Shown here piece by piece: positions 46,911 through 55,716 of a stretch of DNA of 64,000 nucleotides. The DNA lies in assembly GCA_002238585.1 (NCBI GenBank), contig MPMQ01000005.1:29634-93633 (forward strand), written 5' to 3'. The translations under genes were made by a program, and so were the position numbers. Numbering within the stretch: the first letter of the stretch is position 1; each line of letters opens with the position of its first letter. This stretch comes from Kistimonas sp. bin40 (GTDB taxonomy: Bacteria > Pseudomonadota > Gammaproteobacteria > Pseudomonadales > Endozoicomonadaceae). The notes beneath the pieces are model-generated. The model was not told the DNA's origin. It made no database searches and saw nothing but the letters and a program-made list of their open reading frames with translations.

Positions 46911-48660
46911 GCGCTCTATCCCCCAAGCCAGCAGAATCTGCATCATCCGCATCGGCAGCACGATCTTTTTCAATCCACTTGTTGAGGACCGCCGCCACAC
47001 GGTTGGGCTCCTCCCTGGCGTGGGTCAGGAGCTCATCCCTGTAGGACTCGAAATACCGGTCACCCGCCACCGTTGAAAAGACAGAGCCCTGCGCCGGACG
47101 TAAAGGGGCGGACTCCGCCTCTTGTTGCCCCTCTTCTGCTGGTTCTGCCGATTCTCCACCCGGCTGCCTGGCCCCGGCCCCTGATGCAGGCGCGTCCGCC
47201 TGTTGTTGACTGCGACGACCTGTTCGCAGCAACAACCAAAACATCAGGATCACCAGAATGCCCAGCAAAGGAATCAGTCCCCAGGCCACCCCATACAGAT
47301 CGATGTTCAGCTTCTGAAGAATGCGGTCCGGTATCTCGCCCCCCGCTTTTGGAGCCGGGATGGGGAAGAAGGGAAGCGACACTATGGAGACACTGTCCGA
47401 GCGCTTTTCATCGTATCCGACAGCTTTCTGAACCAGTGTCTCAAGGTGCGCTATCTCTTCATCCGGCCAGGCCTTTCCCTTGTCATCAAGGTTACCCGCG
47501 TCACCATTTTCTTCGCCTTTGCCACCCTTGGCACCGCTTTCTTTTGCACTGCCATTTTTTTCATGCCGGTAGTTGAGCAGCACTGCGACCGACACCCTTT
47601 CCAGTTTGCCAGGCATTCCGCTGATGCGGCTGATCTGTTTGTTGATTTCATAGTTTCTGGTCAGCTGCTCCGGCTGCGCAGCCGCATCCCCCTCACCGAC
47701 TGTGACACTGGTTGGTGCCGCCGCCTGCTTGTCCCCCATGCGCATCGACTCGCTGCGAACCACACCGGCATCGGGACCGTAACCCTCTGTCGCCTGTTCC
47801 GCACTGCTGAAATCCATTTCTACGGCAACGTCAACACGATAATTGCCCGGACCTGCAACGGCTTCCACCAGGCGGGCAACCTGGCTTTCCAGGTGCTGCT
47901 CCACCCGCGTACGCGCATTGAAACACTGCTCTGCTGCCAGGGTCCGCTCGTTGTCGCTGCCCGTCTGACGGCTGAGAAGATTGCCGCTCTGGTCCACGAC
48001 GGAAACATCTTCAGGCTCAAGCCCCGTGACACTGCCCGCCACCAGGGCGACTATGCCATGCACATGTCCCGCAGAAAGCGCCTGCCCCTTGTACAGGTCC
48101 ACAAAAACCGAAGCCCGGGCACCGGGTTGTTCGCGCAGGAACGCTGTCTGTTCGGGAACCGAAAGATGCACACGGGCCCAGCGCACACTGTCGAGCCCGC
48201 GGACAGTCGCGGCCAGCGCCTCTTCCATTTCCTGGATGTAATGGACACGCTCCATGAAGTGACTGACCCCCAGGGAGCTGGAACGCTCTTTGCGGGGCGT
48301 TGCGCCCTGTACCGGAATCACTATGCCCGCGGACGCCAACGCCATACGCGCGCTGGCCGCAGCGGAACGGCTGATCATGACCTGGCCGGTATCCGGATGC
48401 AGGCGCCAGGAAATACCCTCACGCTCCATGACCTCCATGACAGACGCCGTGTCGTACTGCTCCTGTCGTCCATAAAGCGGAACATAGCCACGCCCCAACC
48501 ACCACAGCCAGAGTGTGCACAGCAGCGCCAGCACCGCCAGCACCGCCAGCCCCCAGACTATGCCGGGCGTCAACAGACCACGGGCCCTGAGTCCCTCCAA
48601 TGACAGCTGACGGGGCAGTGACGAGAGCAGCTGACTCCAGCGGGTTTCAGTCTCGGCCAT
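46903..48660 (-). CDS. fliF: Flagellar MS-ring protein FliF
   Basis: Builds the membrane ring of the basal body. The first membrane helix (about 27-52, GIVWGLAVLAVLALLCTLWL) is followed by the YscJ/FliF ring-building domains (GYVPLYG, VHYIQEMEEALAATVRGLDSV, ARVHLSVPE, ASVFVDL). The second helix (GLIPLLGILVILMFWLLL) is at about 455-480. The C-terminal FliG-binding end is NRVAAVLNKWIEKDR. The 585 residues are normal. It starts with MAETETRWSQLLSSLP. Confidence 0.95.
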   Translation of the reverse strand: MAETETRWSQLLSSLPRQLSLEGLRARGLLTPGIVWGLAVLAVLALLCTLWLWWLGRGYVPLYGRQEQYDTASVMEVMEREGISWRLHPDTGQVMISRSAAASARMALASAGIVIPVQGATPRKERSSSLGVSHFMERVHYIQEMEEALAATVRGLDSVRWARVHLSVPEQTAFLREQPGARASVFVDLYKGQALSAGHVHGIVALVAGSVTGLEPEDVSVVDQSGNLLSRQTGSDNERTLAAEQCFNARTRVEQHLESQVARLVEAVAGPGNYRVDVAVEMDFSSAEQATEGYGPDAGVVRSESMRMGDKQAAAPTSVTVGEGDAAAQPEQLTRNYEINKQISRISGMPGKLERVSVAVLLNYRHEKNGSAKESGAKGGKGEENGDAGNLDDKGKAWPDEEIAHLETLVQKAVGYDEKRSDSVSIVSLPFFPIPAPKAGGEIPDRILQKLNIDLYGVAWGLIPLLGILVILMFWLLLRTGRRSQQQADAPASGAGARQPGGESAEPAEEGQQEAESAPLRPAQGSVFSTVAGDRYFESYRDELLTHAREEPNRVAAVLNKWIEKDRAADADDADSAGLGDRAHE

Positions 48661-48678
48661 GCTCAGATTCGACCATTG

Positions 48679-48999
48679 TCAGGTGTTTTGATTGAACAGT
48701 TCATGGTAGCCCTCGACCAGCCGGTTGCGCACTTGCAGCGCAAACTCAAAAGTCAGACGGGCATCCTGAATACGCATGACAGTATCTATCAGGTTGTCTG
48801 ACTCCCGGCGAGCAACCTCTCCCATGGCCTGAGTCGCTACATGATTCTTGTCGTCCACATGCGACAGGGCCTGTTGCAAAAGGGCAGCATAACCGTCTTT
48901 TTGCTGTCGTTGTTCCTGCCGGACAACTCCTGATCCCGCGTCTTCCAGGCCGGCTGGGAGCCGGGACAGGGTCGCAGGAAGGACAATACTGCTATCCAT
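48679..48999 (-). CDS. fliE: Flagellar hook-basal body protein FliE
   Basis: Small export-gate/rod-junction protein of 106 residues. The C-terminal half has the family pattern: VATQAMGEVARRESDNLIDT followed by MRIQDARLTFEFALQVRNRL and VEGYHELF. I chose the ATG at 48999, with GGAGG 11 bases upstream; the frame opens at 49023. It lies 18 bases before fliF and starts the fliEFGHIJ operon. Confidence 0.92.
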   Translation of the reverse strand: MDSSIVLPATLSRLPAGLEDAGSGVVRQEQRQQKDGYAALLQQALSHVDDKNHVATQAMGEVARRESDNLIDTVMRIQDARLTFEFALQVRNRLVEGYHELFNQNT

Positions 49000-49043
49000 T
49001 TTGGTGCAGACCTCCAGAGTCAAAAATTCCCGGGTACGCGGCC

Positions 49044-49952
49044 TCAGCTGGCACGGCCAGCATCTCGTCCCAGTCTCACCACCACGCGCCGATTAAGAGC
49101 ACGCCCCGCGCGGGTCCCGTTGGCAGCAGTGGGATAGCGCTGCCCATGATGGCGCACGCGCAGCTCCCGCTCCGCAGGAATCCCGGCAGCCTCCAGATGG
49201 GCAACAACGGCTTCAGCTCTCTTCTTCGACAACTGAAGATTACGCAGCCTGTCCCCACTGGAATCTGAATGCCCATCGACAACAACAGACTTAACGGAGT
49301 CGTCTTTCTTGAGATAGGATGCCATGCACTTTAGTTTCGCTATCTGATAGTCGTCAAGCTGGTCCTTGCCTGCCTGAAAATAGAAAACACTGCCGTTCAG
49401 TTGCTCAAAATCATAAGGCAGAAGACGCTTGATGCAGTCTGTCATTCTGACTCTGTGCAAAGAGGCCCCCACCGTGGGCACCTCCACAGCCACCAGATCA
49501 CTGCCCAGTTCACCGTGAAAATGCAGCATCAGCCGCAAGGGACGACTCAGCTGCGCCAGCCAGACAGAGGGCAGCATTTCCAGCTCAAGAACCAGTCCGT
49601 TCTCCGTTGAGTGCGGACGTGCTGCAACGGAACTGAGCTGATCCGTGCGGTTCCAGGAAGCGGGAGCCAGGCCGACATACACGGACCCATGCGGCAAAGG
49701 CAGCAGATGGGAAGGAATCACAATATGGGAGCGGGCACCAGCTTTCGCTGACAGCGTCACAGGACCTATGCCCGGCACCGGCTTTGTCAGAGAGCACTCC
49801 AGGGAATCCACCTCTGAGAATATCCACTCCAGATCATCCAGAGGGACCTCGAACAGGCCCGCTTCCAGGGCCATCCCAGCACGCGAAAGCACCAGCCCCA
49901 TGAGGGCACACAGCAGGGTGGCACGCAGCAACGAACAACGGTACCAGAACAC
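49044..49952 (-). CDS. motY: MotY-like T-ring protein with OmpA-type C-terminal domain
   Basis: A protein of about 302 residues. A signal-like segment (ATLLCALMGLVLSRAGMA) precedes the mature start LEAGLFEVPLDDLEWIFSEV. The N-terminal part has the MotY-type run SLECSLTKPVPGIGPVTLSA. The C-terminal OmpA/MotB peptidoglycan-binding domain includes VVVDGHSDSSGDRLRNLQLS and RAGRALNRRVVVRL. In Vibrio and Pseudomonas MotY stabilises stators. The start is uncertain: a GTG at 49952 fits the signal peptide, while the frame continues to 50216. Placed directly before fliE. Confidence 0.75.
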   Translation of the reverse strand: MFWYRCSLLRATLLCALMGLVLSRAGMALEAGLFEVPLDDLEWIFSEVDSLECSLTKPVPGIGPVTLSAKAGARSHIVIPSHLLPLPHGSVYVGLAPASWNRTDQLSSVAARPHSTENGLVLELEMLPSVWLAQLSRPLRLMLHFHGELGSDLVAVEVPTVGASLHRVRMTDCIKRLLPYDFEQLNGSVFYFQAGKDQLDDYQIAKLKCMASYLKKDDSVKSVVVDGHSDSSGDRLRNLQLSKKRAEAVVAHLEAAGIPAERELRVRHHGQRYPTAANGTRAGRALNRRVVVRLGRDAGRAS

Positions 49953-50301
49953 AGCCCAGCACCCCCGAATGGACAGCAAAACAGACAGATTTACGACAAA
50001 GGCTAACAAGTGTAGCCGAATTGACAGATTCTGAGCGGAGAAAATCCCTGTCAGCCGCAGGCACGCTCTCTTTGTTCTCAAACCGGTACCAGCAGGAACA
50101 GGACGCAGTGGCATTCCAGCGCCCGGCAGTATGATGCCCAGCCGCCGGGCGACGGCCAGTCGGCCTCGGTCACGAGTCCGTGTCGACTGGCTCCTCGTCG
50201 CGACTGTCATTTGCAAACGGGAGTCTTGAACTTTGCCCGCCAGCCTTGGTCACTCCCGATGAGGACATACGATTTTCCCATCAGCCACTGGAGGGATTGG
50301 C
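49953..50301. other. Divergent intergenic region (349 bases) before the paralogue array
   Basis: Its right end (about 50220-50301) resembles the blocks before paralogues B and C: CGCCAGCCTTGGTCA, then CCCATCAGCCACTGGAGGGA. The frame of motY remains open through it, but I judge this chance. Confidence 0.45.
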
Positions 50302-51459
50302 ATGAAAAGAGAGCGACAACAGACCCTGGACAAGCCAGGCCAGGTGCTCTGCAAATGGGCAGCGGCCTTGAGCCTTGGCCTGATCAGTGTGCAGGCTTCT
50401 GCTTTCGAAGGGGGCTATCTGCAGGCGACGGATCTCATCGCAGCGGCACGGGAACTGGCAACCACAATGGGATATCAGGACTCCTGTCAGCTGGTCGAGC
50501 TGCATCAGAGCCAAGTAGAAGACGAGAGTTCTCCAGGCCTGCACAGGTTCCTGGCTCCCAGCCGGGACCGCTTTTTCACCATGCAGTGCCCGGACCAGAA
50601 ATTTCTCCTCAAGTACCGTCTGTCATCCAGTAAGGACCCGTCTTCCCCCTTGACACTTGAGCAGCTCAAGGAGCGGATGCCGGCTGAACAGTCTGCCAGG
50701 CTTCTCCAGCCGGTTGCCGAATTTTCGTTTGACGAACAGGGCGAGGGGCAAGGCTTCTACAAGGTCTACACCTGGACACAGAGCACCAGCTTGCGTAACT
50801 GGGTCAGCGACTTCGGCAAATCTGCTTCTGGCTGCCCGACATACTCCGACCTGGTTCGCCGGAAGAAGATATTCCAGCAAGTCAGTTCCCTGGTGGCTGC
50901 TGCAACGCGCGCGGCACTGGTGCCAGAAAGGCAGCAGCAGGTGGTATCACCATCACAATCGAGGCAGAACATAGTCACCGGACTCAATCTGTGGGTCACG
51001 CCGGAGGATGAGGTGATCGGATTTGCCGATGCTATTGCACCTGTCAGTGAAAGCGAACTGTTCAATGAAATTATGCTTGCACAAGTACCTGTGTTTGGTC
51101 ACGAATATGGTTGGGGTTCTTTCACTGAGGCCACAAACCCCGGGCACGAGATCAGCATTGCTGCTGACGGGTTTGATACAGGCTACTGCAAAGCTTTTGA
51201 GTGCCAGAATCCTGACGACAGCGGACCTGTAACAAACTACTGCAATGCCACTTGCCCTCCCTACTCGCTCGAAAGTTTTTTCCCTCCGCTGGAAAATGAT
51301 GAGCCTGAAGCCTCCGCGTTGCAGGACTGGTTCCAGGACTGGTTTCAGGCCCCCTTCGACGCCGCCGGCACGGTGGTTGCATCATGGCTGAAAAGCCTTG
51401 CAGCTGTTGAGGAGAATTTCTCCGGCGCTACAGGTGAGGAATTCATGTCCACAGATTGA
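50302..51459 (+). CDS. Secreted kinase-like paralogue A
   Basis: First of six tandem paralogues; family unknown to me. The 385 residues start with a Sec signal peptide (KWAAALSLGLISVQASA, cleavage after about 34). The conserved core may be a degenerate protein-kinase fold. FLLKY (Lys 104) could be the beta-3 Lys, QLKERMPAEQSARL helix C, and FYKVYTWTQSTSLRNWV (152-168) the hinge and helix D. GLNLWVTPEDEVIGFADA (227-244) could be the catalytic-loop Asn and metal Asp, without an HRD motif. Cys 62, 96, 296 and 314 are conserved in the family, suggesting disulfides. A 70-residue C-terminal extension contains DWFQ twice. GGAGGGA precedes the ATG. Confidence 0.8.
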   Translation: MKRERQQTLDKPGQVLCKWAAALSLGLISVQASAFEGGYLQATDLIAAARELATTMGYQDSCQLVELHQSQVEDESSPGLHRFLAPSRDRFFTMQCPDQKFLLKYRLSSSKDPSSPLTLEQLKERMPAEQSARLLQPVAEFSFDEQGEGQGFYKVYTWTQSTSLRNWVSDFGKSASGCPTYSDLVRRKKIFQQVSSLVAAATRAALVPERQQQVVSPSQSRQNIVTGLNLWVTPEDEVIGFADAIAPVSESELFNEIMLAQVPVFGHEYGWGSFTEATNPGHEISIAADGFDTGYCKAFECQNPDDSGPVTNYCNATCPPYSLESFFPPLENDEPEASALQDWFQDWFQAPFDAAGTVVASWLKSLAAVEENFSGATGEEFMSTD

Positions 51460-51647
51460 AAAACATGCGGAGTGGGATAAAGCCGCCCACTCCGCAGCTT
51501 GCCCGTGGCTCATCCGACCCTCCTGCTTTCCATTCTCTCCCTCATCTGGGCGGCAGTTGCATCCAGATACGGTGAACCTTGACCACCAGCTTTGGTCAAA
51601 CTTGGTGAGAGATGCATTTTTTCGATCAGCCGTTGGAGAGCATTGAC
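51460..51647. promoter_or_regulatory. Block upstream of paralogue B, repeated before paralogue C
   Basis: From about 51517 the sequence CGACCCTCCTGCTTTCCAT, then CATCCAGATAC, GGTCAAACTTGGTGAG and TTTTTTCGATCAGCCGTTGG matches 52886-53010 closely. The two intergenic regions therefore descend from one duplicated unit that includes promoter and leader. A small hairpin after gene A (AGTGGG...CCCACT, 51471-51493) may end its transcript. Confidence 0.7.
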
Positions 51648-51692
51648 ATGAAATTGGAGAGCATTGACATGAAATTGGAGGCATTGACATGA
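51648..51692 (+). CDS. 14-codon leader frame created by triplicated start site
   Basis: The ribosome site plus start, TTGGAGAGCATTGACATGAAA, occurs three times (ATGs at 51648, 51669 and 51689). The first two ATGs share a frame that ends in TGA at 51690, overlapping the third ATG as ATGA. The third ATG starts paralogue B. Translation of B may thus be coupled to a mini-cistron. Whether it is translated is unknown. Confidence 0.45.
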   Translation: MKLESIDMKLEALT

Positions 51693-52678
51693 AAAATGAC
51701 ACAAAACAAACCCGGAACAAGCCAGGCCAGGAACTCCTCAAGTGGGCGGCTGCCCTGAGCCTTGGCCTGATCAGTGTGCAGGCTTCTGCTTTCGAGGGGG
51801 GCCGCCTGCAGGCAACGAATCCTGCCGCAGCCGAACAAGAGCTGGTCGCTGAAATGGAATTGGCAACACAAGGTTCCTGTCAGCTGGTCGAGTTGAATCA
51901 GGATAAATCGGCAACGACTCCAGGCCTGAACAATGTCGTCGGTCCAGAGGGGGACCGCTTTTTCAAAATAGCCTGTCAGGGCCAGAACTTTCTCATCAAG
52001 TACAGCGCCTCATCCAGCGAGGATCCATCTGCCTCCTTGACGCTGGAGCAGCTCAAAGAGCGGATGCCGGCTGAACAGTCTGCCAGGCTCCCCCAACCGG
52101 TTGCCGAATTTTCGTTTGACGAACAGGGTGAAGGGCAAGGCTCCTACAAAGTCTACACCTGGATCCAGGCTATCAGCTTGCGGGCCTGGGTCAGCAGCTT
52201 CGGCAAGTCCGCTGACGGAATACTGGAGCAGTCAGACCTGGATCTCAGGGAGAGCATATTCCAGCAAGTCGGTTCTCTGGTGCAAGCCACCGCGCGCGCG
52301 GCTCTGGTGAAAGAAGGCCAGCAGCAGGCGGTGTCGCCATCGGCATCCAGACAGCAAACGCTTACCGGGCTCAACCTGTGGGTGACGCCAGAGGGCGAGG
52401 TGATTGGATATCCAGATGCCATTACTTCTGTCAGTGAAGACGAGCTGTTCAATGACTTCATGCCAGCGCACGTCCAGGTGTTGTCCAGCGAGGCTTTTCA
52501 GGGGTCTTTCACTGCGCCCGAAATCTCTGCCAAACAATCTTTCAAAAACTTCAAGTCCGCGATGAAAGCTTCTGTCCGTGGGTTTGTTAAGGGCTACTGC
52601 GCAGTCCCTGAAAATCTGGACCCTGACCACAGCGAAAAACAAGTACTCTACTGCACTGAACAAAACAGCAAACCTTGA
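51689..52678 (+). CDS. Secreted kinase-like paralogue B (C-terminus frameshifted)
   Basis: Closest to paralogue A: the signal peptide is identical (KWAAALSLGLISVQASAFEGG), as are EQLKERMPAEQSARL and PVAEFSFDEQGEGQG. It keeps the putative beta-3 Lys (FLIKY), the hinge (YKVYTWIQAISLRAWV), GLNLWVTPEGEVIGYPDA and the conserved Cys residues. The 329 residues stop early at NSKP. In the +1 frame just after the stop, DNPEPSSRQDWLRAPFY continues the C-terminal extension seen in A and C. The last part has therefore probably been lost by a recent frameshift. The body of the gene looks intact. Confidence 0.78.
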   Translation: MKNDTKQTRNKPGQELLKWAAALSLGLISVQASAFEGGRLQATNPAAAEQELVAEMELATQGSCQLVELNQDKSATTPGLNNVVGPEGDRFFKIACQGQNFLIKYSASSSEDPSASLTLEQLKERMPAEQSARLPQPVAEFSFDEQGEGQGSYKVYTWIQAISLRAWVSSFGKSADGILEQSDLDLRESIFQQVGSLVQATARAALVKEGQQQAVSPSASRQQTLTGLNLWVTPEGEVIGYPDAITSVSEDELFNDFMPAHVQVLSSEAFQGSFTAPEISAKQSFKNFKSAMKASVRGFVKGYCAVPENLDPDHSEKQVLYCTEQNSKP

Positions 52679-53022
52679 CCCTGCGCGCGACAACCCTGAG
52701 CCTTCCTCTCGCCAGGACTGGCTCCGGGCTCCCTTCTACATTTTGCTTTTGTGCAGCCAGCGTGCTGGCTACTTCCTGGATGCTAAGCCACTGAGGAGAA
52801 TTCTCCCGCCGTCTCCATCTGCTCCCGCCGATTACCACCGGGCTTCATCAAAAAGGTATCACCGGCAGCACAGCTTTCCTGTGGTTCATCCGGCCCTCCT
52901 GCTTTCCATGCTCTCCCCCATGTGAGCGGCAATGACATCCAGATAGGGGAACCTTGAGCACCCGCCTTGGTCAAACCTGGTGAGCGATGCATTTTTTCGA
53001 TCAGCCATTGGAGGGCATTACC
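52679..53022. other. Remnant of paralogue B C-terminus and duplicated upstream block of C
   Basis: 52679-52745 encodes, in another frame than B, the conserved DNPEPSSRQDW...APF segment. 52886-53022 repeats the regulatory block seen before B. Between them nothing is recognised. Confidence 0.6.
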
Positions 53023-54066
53023 ATGAAAAATGACAGGAAGAAACACCCAGACAAGCCAGGCCGGGTACTCTTCAGATGGGCTGCTGCCTTGAGCCTTGGC
53101 CTGATCAGTGTGCAGGCTTCTGCTTTCAAGGGGCACCACCTGCAGGCAACAGATTCCATCGCGGCCGCACAGGAACTGGCCGCAGAGATCGGATGCACAA
53201 CACAGGCCCCCTGTCAGCTGACCGCACTGGATTGGGAAGATGCCGCAACCCCGTCAGACATGGAGCGTTTTTTCCGACTTCAGTGTCAAAACGAAAGATT
53301 TCTTCTCAAGTACGGGACCCCGTCCTCAATGGCTTTTGACCAGCTGACAGAGCAGGAGGCTGTAGAACAGCCGGTTGCCGAATTTTCGTTTGACGAAGCC
53401 GGGAAAGGACAACGCGTCTACAAGGTTTATCTGTCAGGAACCGAGAGCATCAGCTTGCGCGATTGGCTCAGGCAGGTCACTCGCCAGCCCGAGTCTGGAG
53501 CATGGAAATTATCGCAAGCCAAGCGCCTGCGAAATGTCTTGCACCAGGCAGGTTCCCTTATAGGGGCCTCGACGCGTGCCGGACTGGCGCAGGAAAGCAC
53601 GCAGAAGACATCAGGAGGATTCAACGCGCGCAACCTGCGGGTGACACCCAAGGATGAGGTGCTTGCCTATCTGGATACCCCTGTGGCTGTCAGCGAAAGC
53701 GAAGTGCGCGAAGCTATCCTGCCACCACAGCTGGAAATGTTTGACACTGAGCTCAGCTCGCTGCCGATCATGGCCATCAAGGATTTCAAAGTGGCATTTG
53801 ACGTTTCCATGACTGGCCTGACGACAGCCTACTGTGAGGCGCTTGAAGGTACAGGTCCGGCACAAGGTGTAGCGAAAACGCGCTTCTGTGCTGACAACTA
53901 CCTTATCTATTGGCCCGACAATCCGGATCCAGACTCCGCCTCCTCCCGCGACTGGTTCGACACGCCCTTTGGTGCTGTCCGTGAGATGGCGATAGCCTGG
54001 ACGGCGAACCTCGAAGCGACTGGAGTGCCCGGCCCCATAGGCAAGGATGTTGTATTCGCAGATTGA
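53023..54066 (+). CDS. Secreted kinase-like paralogue C
   Basis: 347 residues, same plan as A and B: basic N-terminus, signal peptide RWAAALSLGLISVQASAF, then the putative kinase-like core. FLLKYGTPSS holds the Lys, but the helix-C region is shortened (about 15 residues missing, and the MPAEQ motif is reduced to EQEAVEQ). VYKVYLSGTESISLRDWL is the hinge. FNARNLRVTPKDEVLAYLDT holds the Asn and Asp. The Cys pair AYCEAL ... RFC is conserved, then DNPDPDSASSRDWFDTPF. The ATG at 53023 has TTGGAGGGC eight bases upstream. Confidence 0.8.
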   Translation: MKNDRKKHPDKPGRVLFRWAAALSLGLISVQASAFKGHHLQATDSIAAAQELAAEIGCTTQAPCQLTALDWEDAATPSDMERFFRLQCQNERFLLKYGTPSSMAFDQLTEQEAVEQPVAEFSFDEAGKGQRVYKVYLSGTESISLRDWLRQVTRQPESGAWKLSQAKRLRNVLHQAGSLIGASTRAGLAQESTQKTSGGFNARNLRVTPKDEVLAYLDTPVAVSESEVREAILPPQLEMFDTELSSLPIMAIKDFKVAFDVSMTGLTTAYCEALEGTGPAQGVAKTRFCADNYLIYWPDNPDPDSASSRDWFDTPFGAVREMAIAWTANLEATGVPGPIGKDVVFAD

Positions 54067-54320
54067 GACGAACACAGAACGCAAGACCTGCCCGCTCACT
54101 GAGCCGGGCAGGTGCTCGCAAGGCCACTGCCTGGCAAGCCATCAGACCGCCCATCCCTCTTCGACAATCTGACTCTCTGCCTTTCCACTCCCTTTTTCTG
54201 CTGGCCGCGCGCAACTTGGCACTGTGAACTTTCGCTGCCAGCTGTTGTCCCAGTCCCTTGCAAGCGCAGATCGCAGACCGCAGGCGCAAGTCTTTTCAGG
54301 CTGATCAAGAGGGCATTGAG

Positions 54321-55331
54321 ATGAGACGCACAATGAAACGAGCCAGTGACAAGCCACGCCGGGCTCTTGCCAGGTGGGCGACAGCTCTGGGTCTTGGCCT
54401 GATGAGTCTACAGGCATCGGCTTTCAGCACGGGGCAACTGCAAGCAACGGATATTCCGGCAGCGGCACAAGAACTGGCAGACAAGCTGGGATACGCCACA
54501 CCCGGCCACTGTCAGCTGGCGGCACTGGAGTGGGAAAATGGGCAGCTGCCCGAACGTTTCTTCAAACTGGAGTGTCCAGGCAAGGTCCTGCTTCTCAAGT
54601 ACGCAGAATCGTCCAGTGCCGACATGAGTGCCGCTCCGGTTGTTGCGTTTCTGAAAGAGCAGATGCCGGCGGAGCAATTTGCCAGGCTTCAACTGCCTGT
54701 TGCTGAATTTTCATTTGACAGGCCTGGAGAAGGACAGGGTTACTACAGGGTCTATCCCTGGACTGAGGCCACTTGCCTGAGCAACTGGATCAGGAATCTG
54801 GTCACATCCAGCTATGAGGGGCTGGAGGAGATCAATCTAAGACGCCTGCTGAAAGTCTACGCACAGATTGGTGCCCTGGTAGGCAGCACCCATCGCGTAG
54901 CCCTGATAAGGGAAGACCAGAAAGAAACAGTGCTGCCCAGACTCTCAAAGAGGGGGAGTTTTAACGGATTCAACCTACTGGTAACACCGGAAGATGAGGT
55001 GATTGTACATCTGGATGCCATTGTGCCTGTGACCGAAAACGAGTTGCTCGATAAGTCGCTGCCCGCACCGCTGGAGGATTTTGACCGTGAGCTTGCCTTC
55101 TTTGAGCGCTACATCGACGCCTGGAGTTTGGGCGAAGTAGCGCTGTCTGTTTCGGTAGGGTTTATATATTCCTACTGTGAAACCCTGGCAGGTCTGAAGC
55201 TGGGTAACAGAGGGCAGAGCACTGCGGTCTGCGACATCTTTGAAGAGGTTGCACACCGGATCGCCCGCTTTGTCAGGATAGTCTTCACCTCTCTTGATGC
55301 ACCTGGGGCTGATGGCGACAGCGTCAGATAG
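54321..55331 (+). CDS. Secreted kinase-like paralogue D
   Basis: 336 residues. Signal peptide ARWATALGLGLMSLQASAF, then LLLKYAESSSADMS (Lys), VVAFLKEQMPAEQFARLQ (helix C-like) and YYRVYPWTEATCLSNWI (hinge). IGALVGSTHRVAL is the helix-E-like segment, and GFNLLVTPEDEVIVHLDA carries the Asn and Asp. The Cys pairs (HCQLAAL ... LECPG and SYCETL ... VCDIF) are kept. It lacks the DWF extension of A-C and is closer to E. The ATG at 54321 follows GAGGGC; the frame opens at 54258. Confidence 0.8.
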   Translation: MRRTMKRASDKPRRALARWATALGLGLMSLQASAFSTGQLQATDIPAAAQELADKLGYATPGHCQLAALEWENGQLPERFFKLECPGKVLLLKYAESSSADMSAAPVVAFLKEQMPAEQFARLQLPVAEFSFDRPGEGQGYYRVYPWTEATCLSNWIRNLVTSSYEGLEEINLRRLLKVYAQIGALVGSTHRVALIREDQKETVLPRLSKRGSFNGFNLLVTPEDEVIVHLDAIVPVTENELLDKSLPAPLEDFDRELAFFERYIDAWSLGEVALSVSVGFIYSYCETLAGLKLGNRGQSTAVCDIFEEVAHRIARFVRIVFTSLDAPGADGDSVR

Positions 55332-55716
55332 TCCCCCCCGCCTTCGCCCTGTGCGCAAGGCGGGAACCCCATAAGGCGCGGCTGCCATGATAATCAGCCG
55401 TGCTCCCTCCCATGCCTGTATCCCTGAGCGGCTTGTGCAAGTCTTTTGCATCCAGCCAGACACACATTTTTTCTGTCTTTGGCTCGGACTCGTGGCAGCT
55501 GGCAAGGTGCGCGTTCATAGACACATCCTGATTATGCGCGCCCCCCTTTCCCTCGGCCCCCTGGCAGGAGCTGACCTCCACCCGATTGAAATCACTCGCC
55601 CGTGGATACTCGTTGCACAGCAAGCTCGTGAACCTTTGCTGGCCGTATCTGTCCGAATTAATAGGGGCGCAAGCATTGTGTGCGCGCACTTGAAACTCCA
55701 TTGGAGAGGTATTGCC
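55332..55716. other. Intergenic region (385 bases) with hairpin at 55336-55362
   Basis: CCCGCCTT ... AAGGCGGG just after paralogue D can form a hairpin and recalls the IS200/IS605-like ends (followed by AACCCCATAAGG). It may be the transcription end of D. The frame of E is open here but lacks a start context. The last 40 bases contain the CTCCATTGGAGAGGT motif. Confidence 0.45.
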
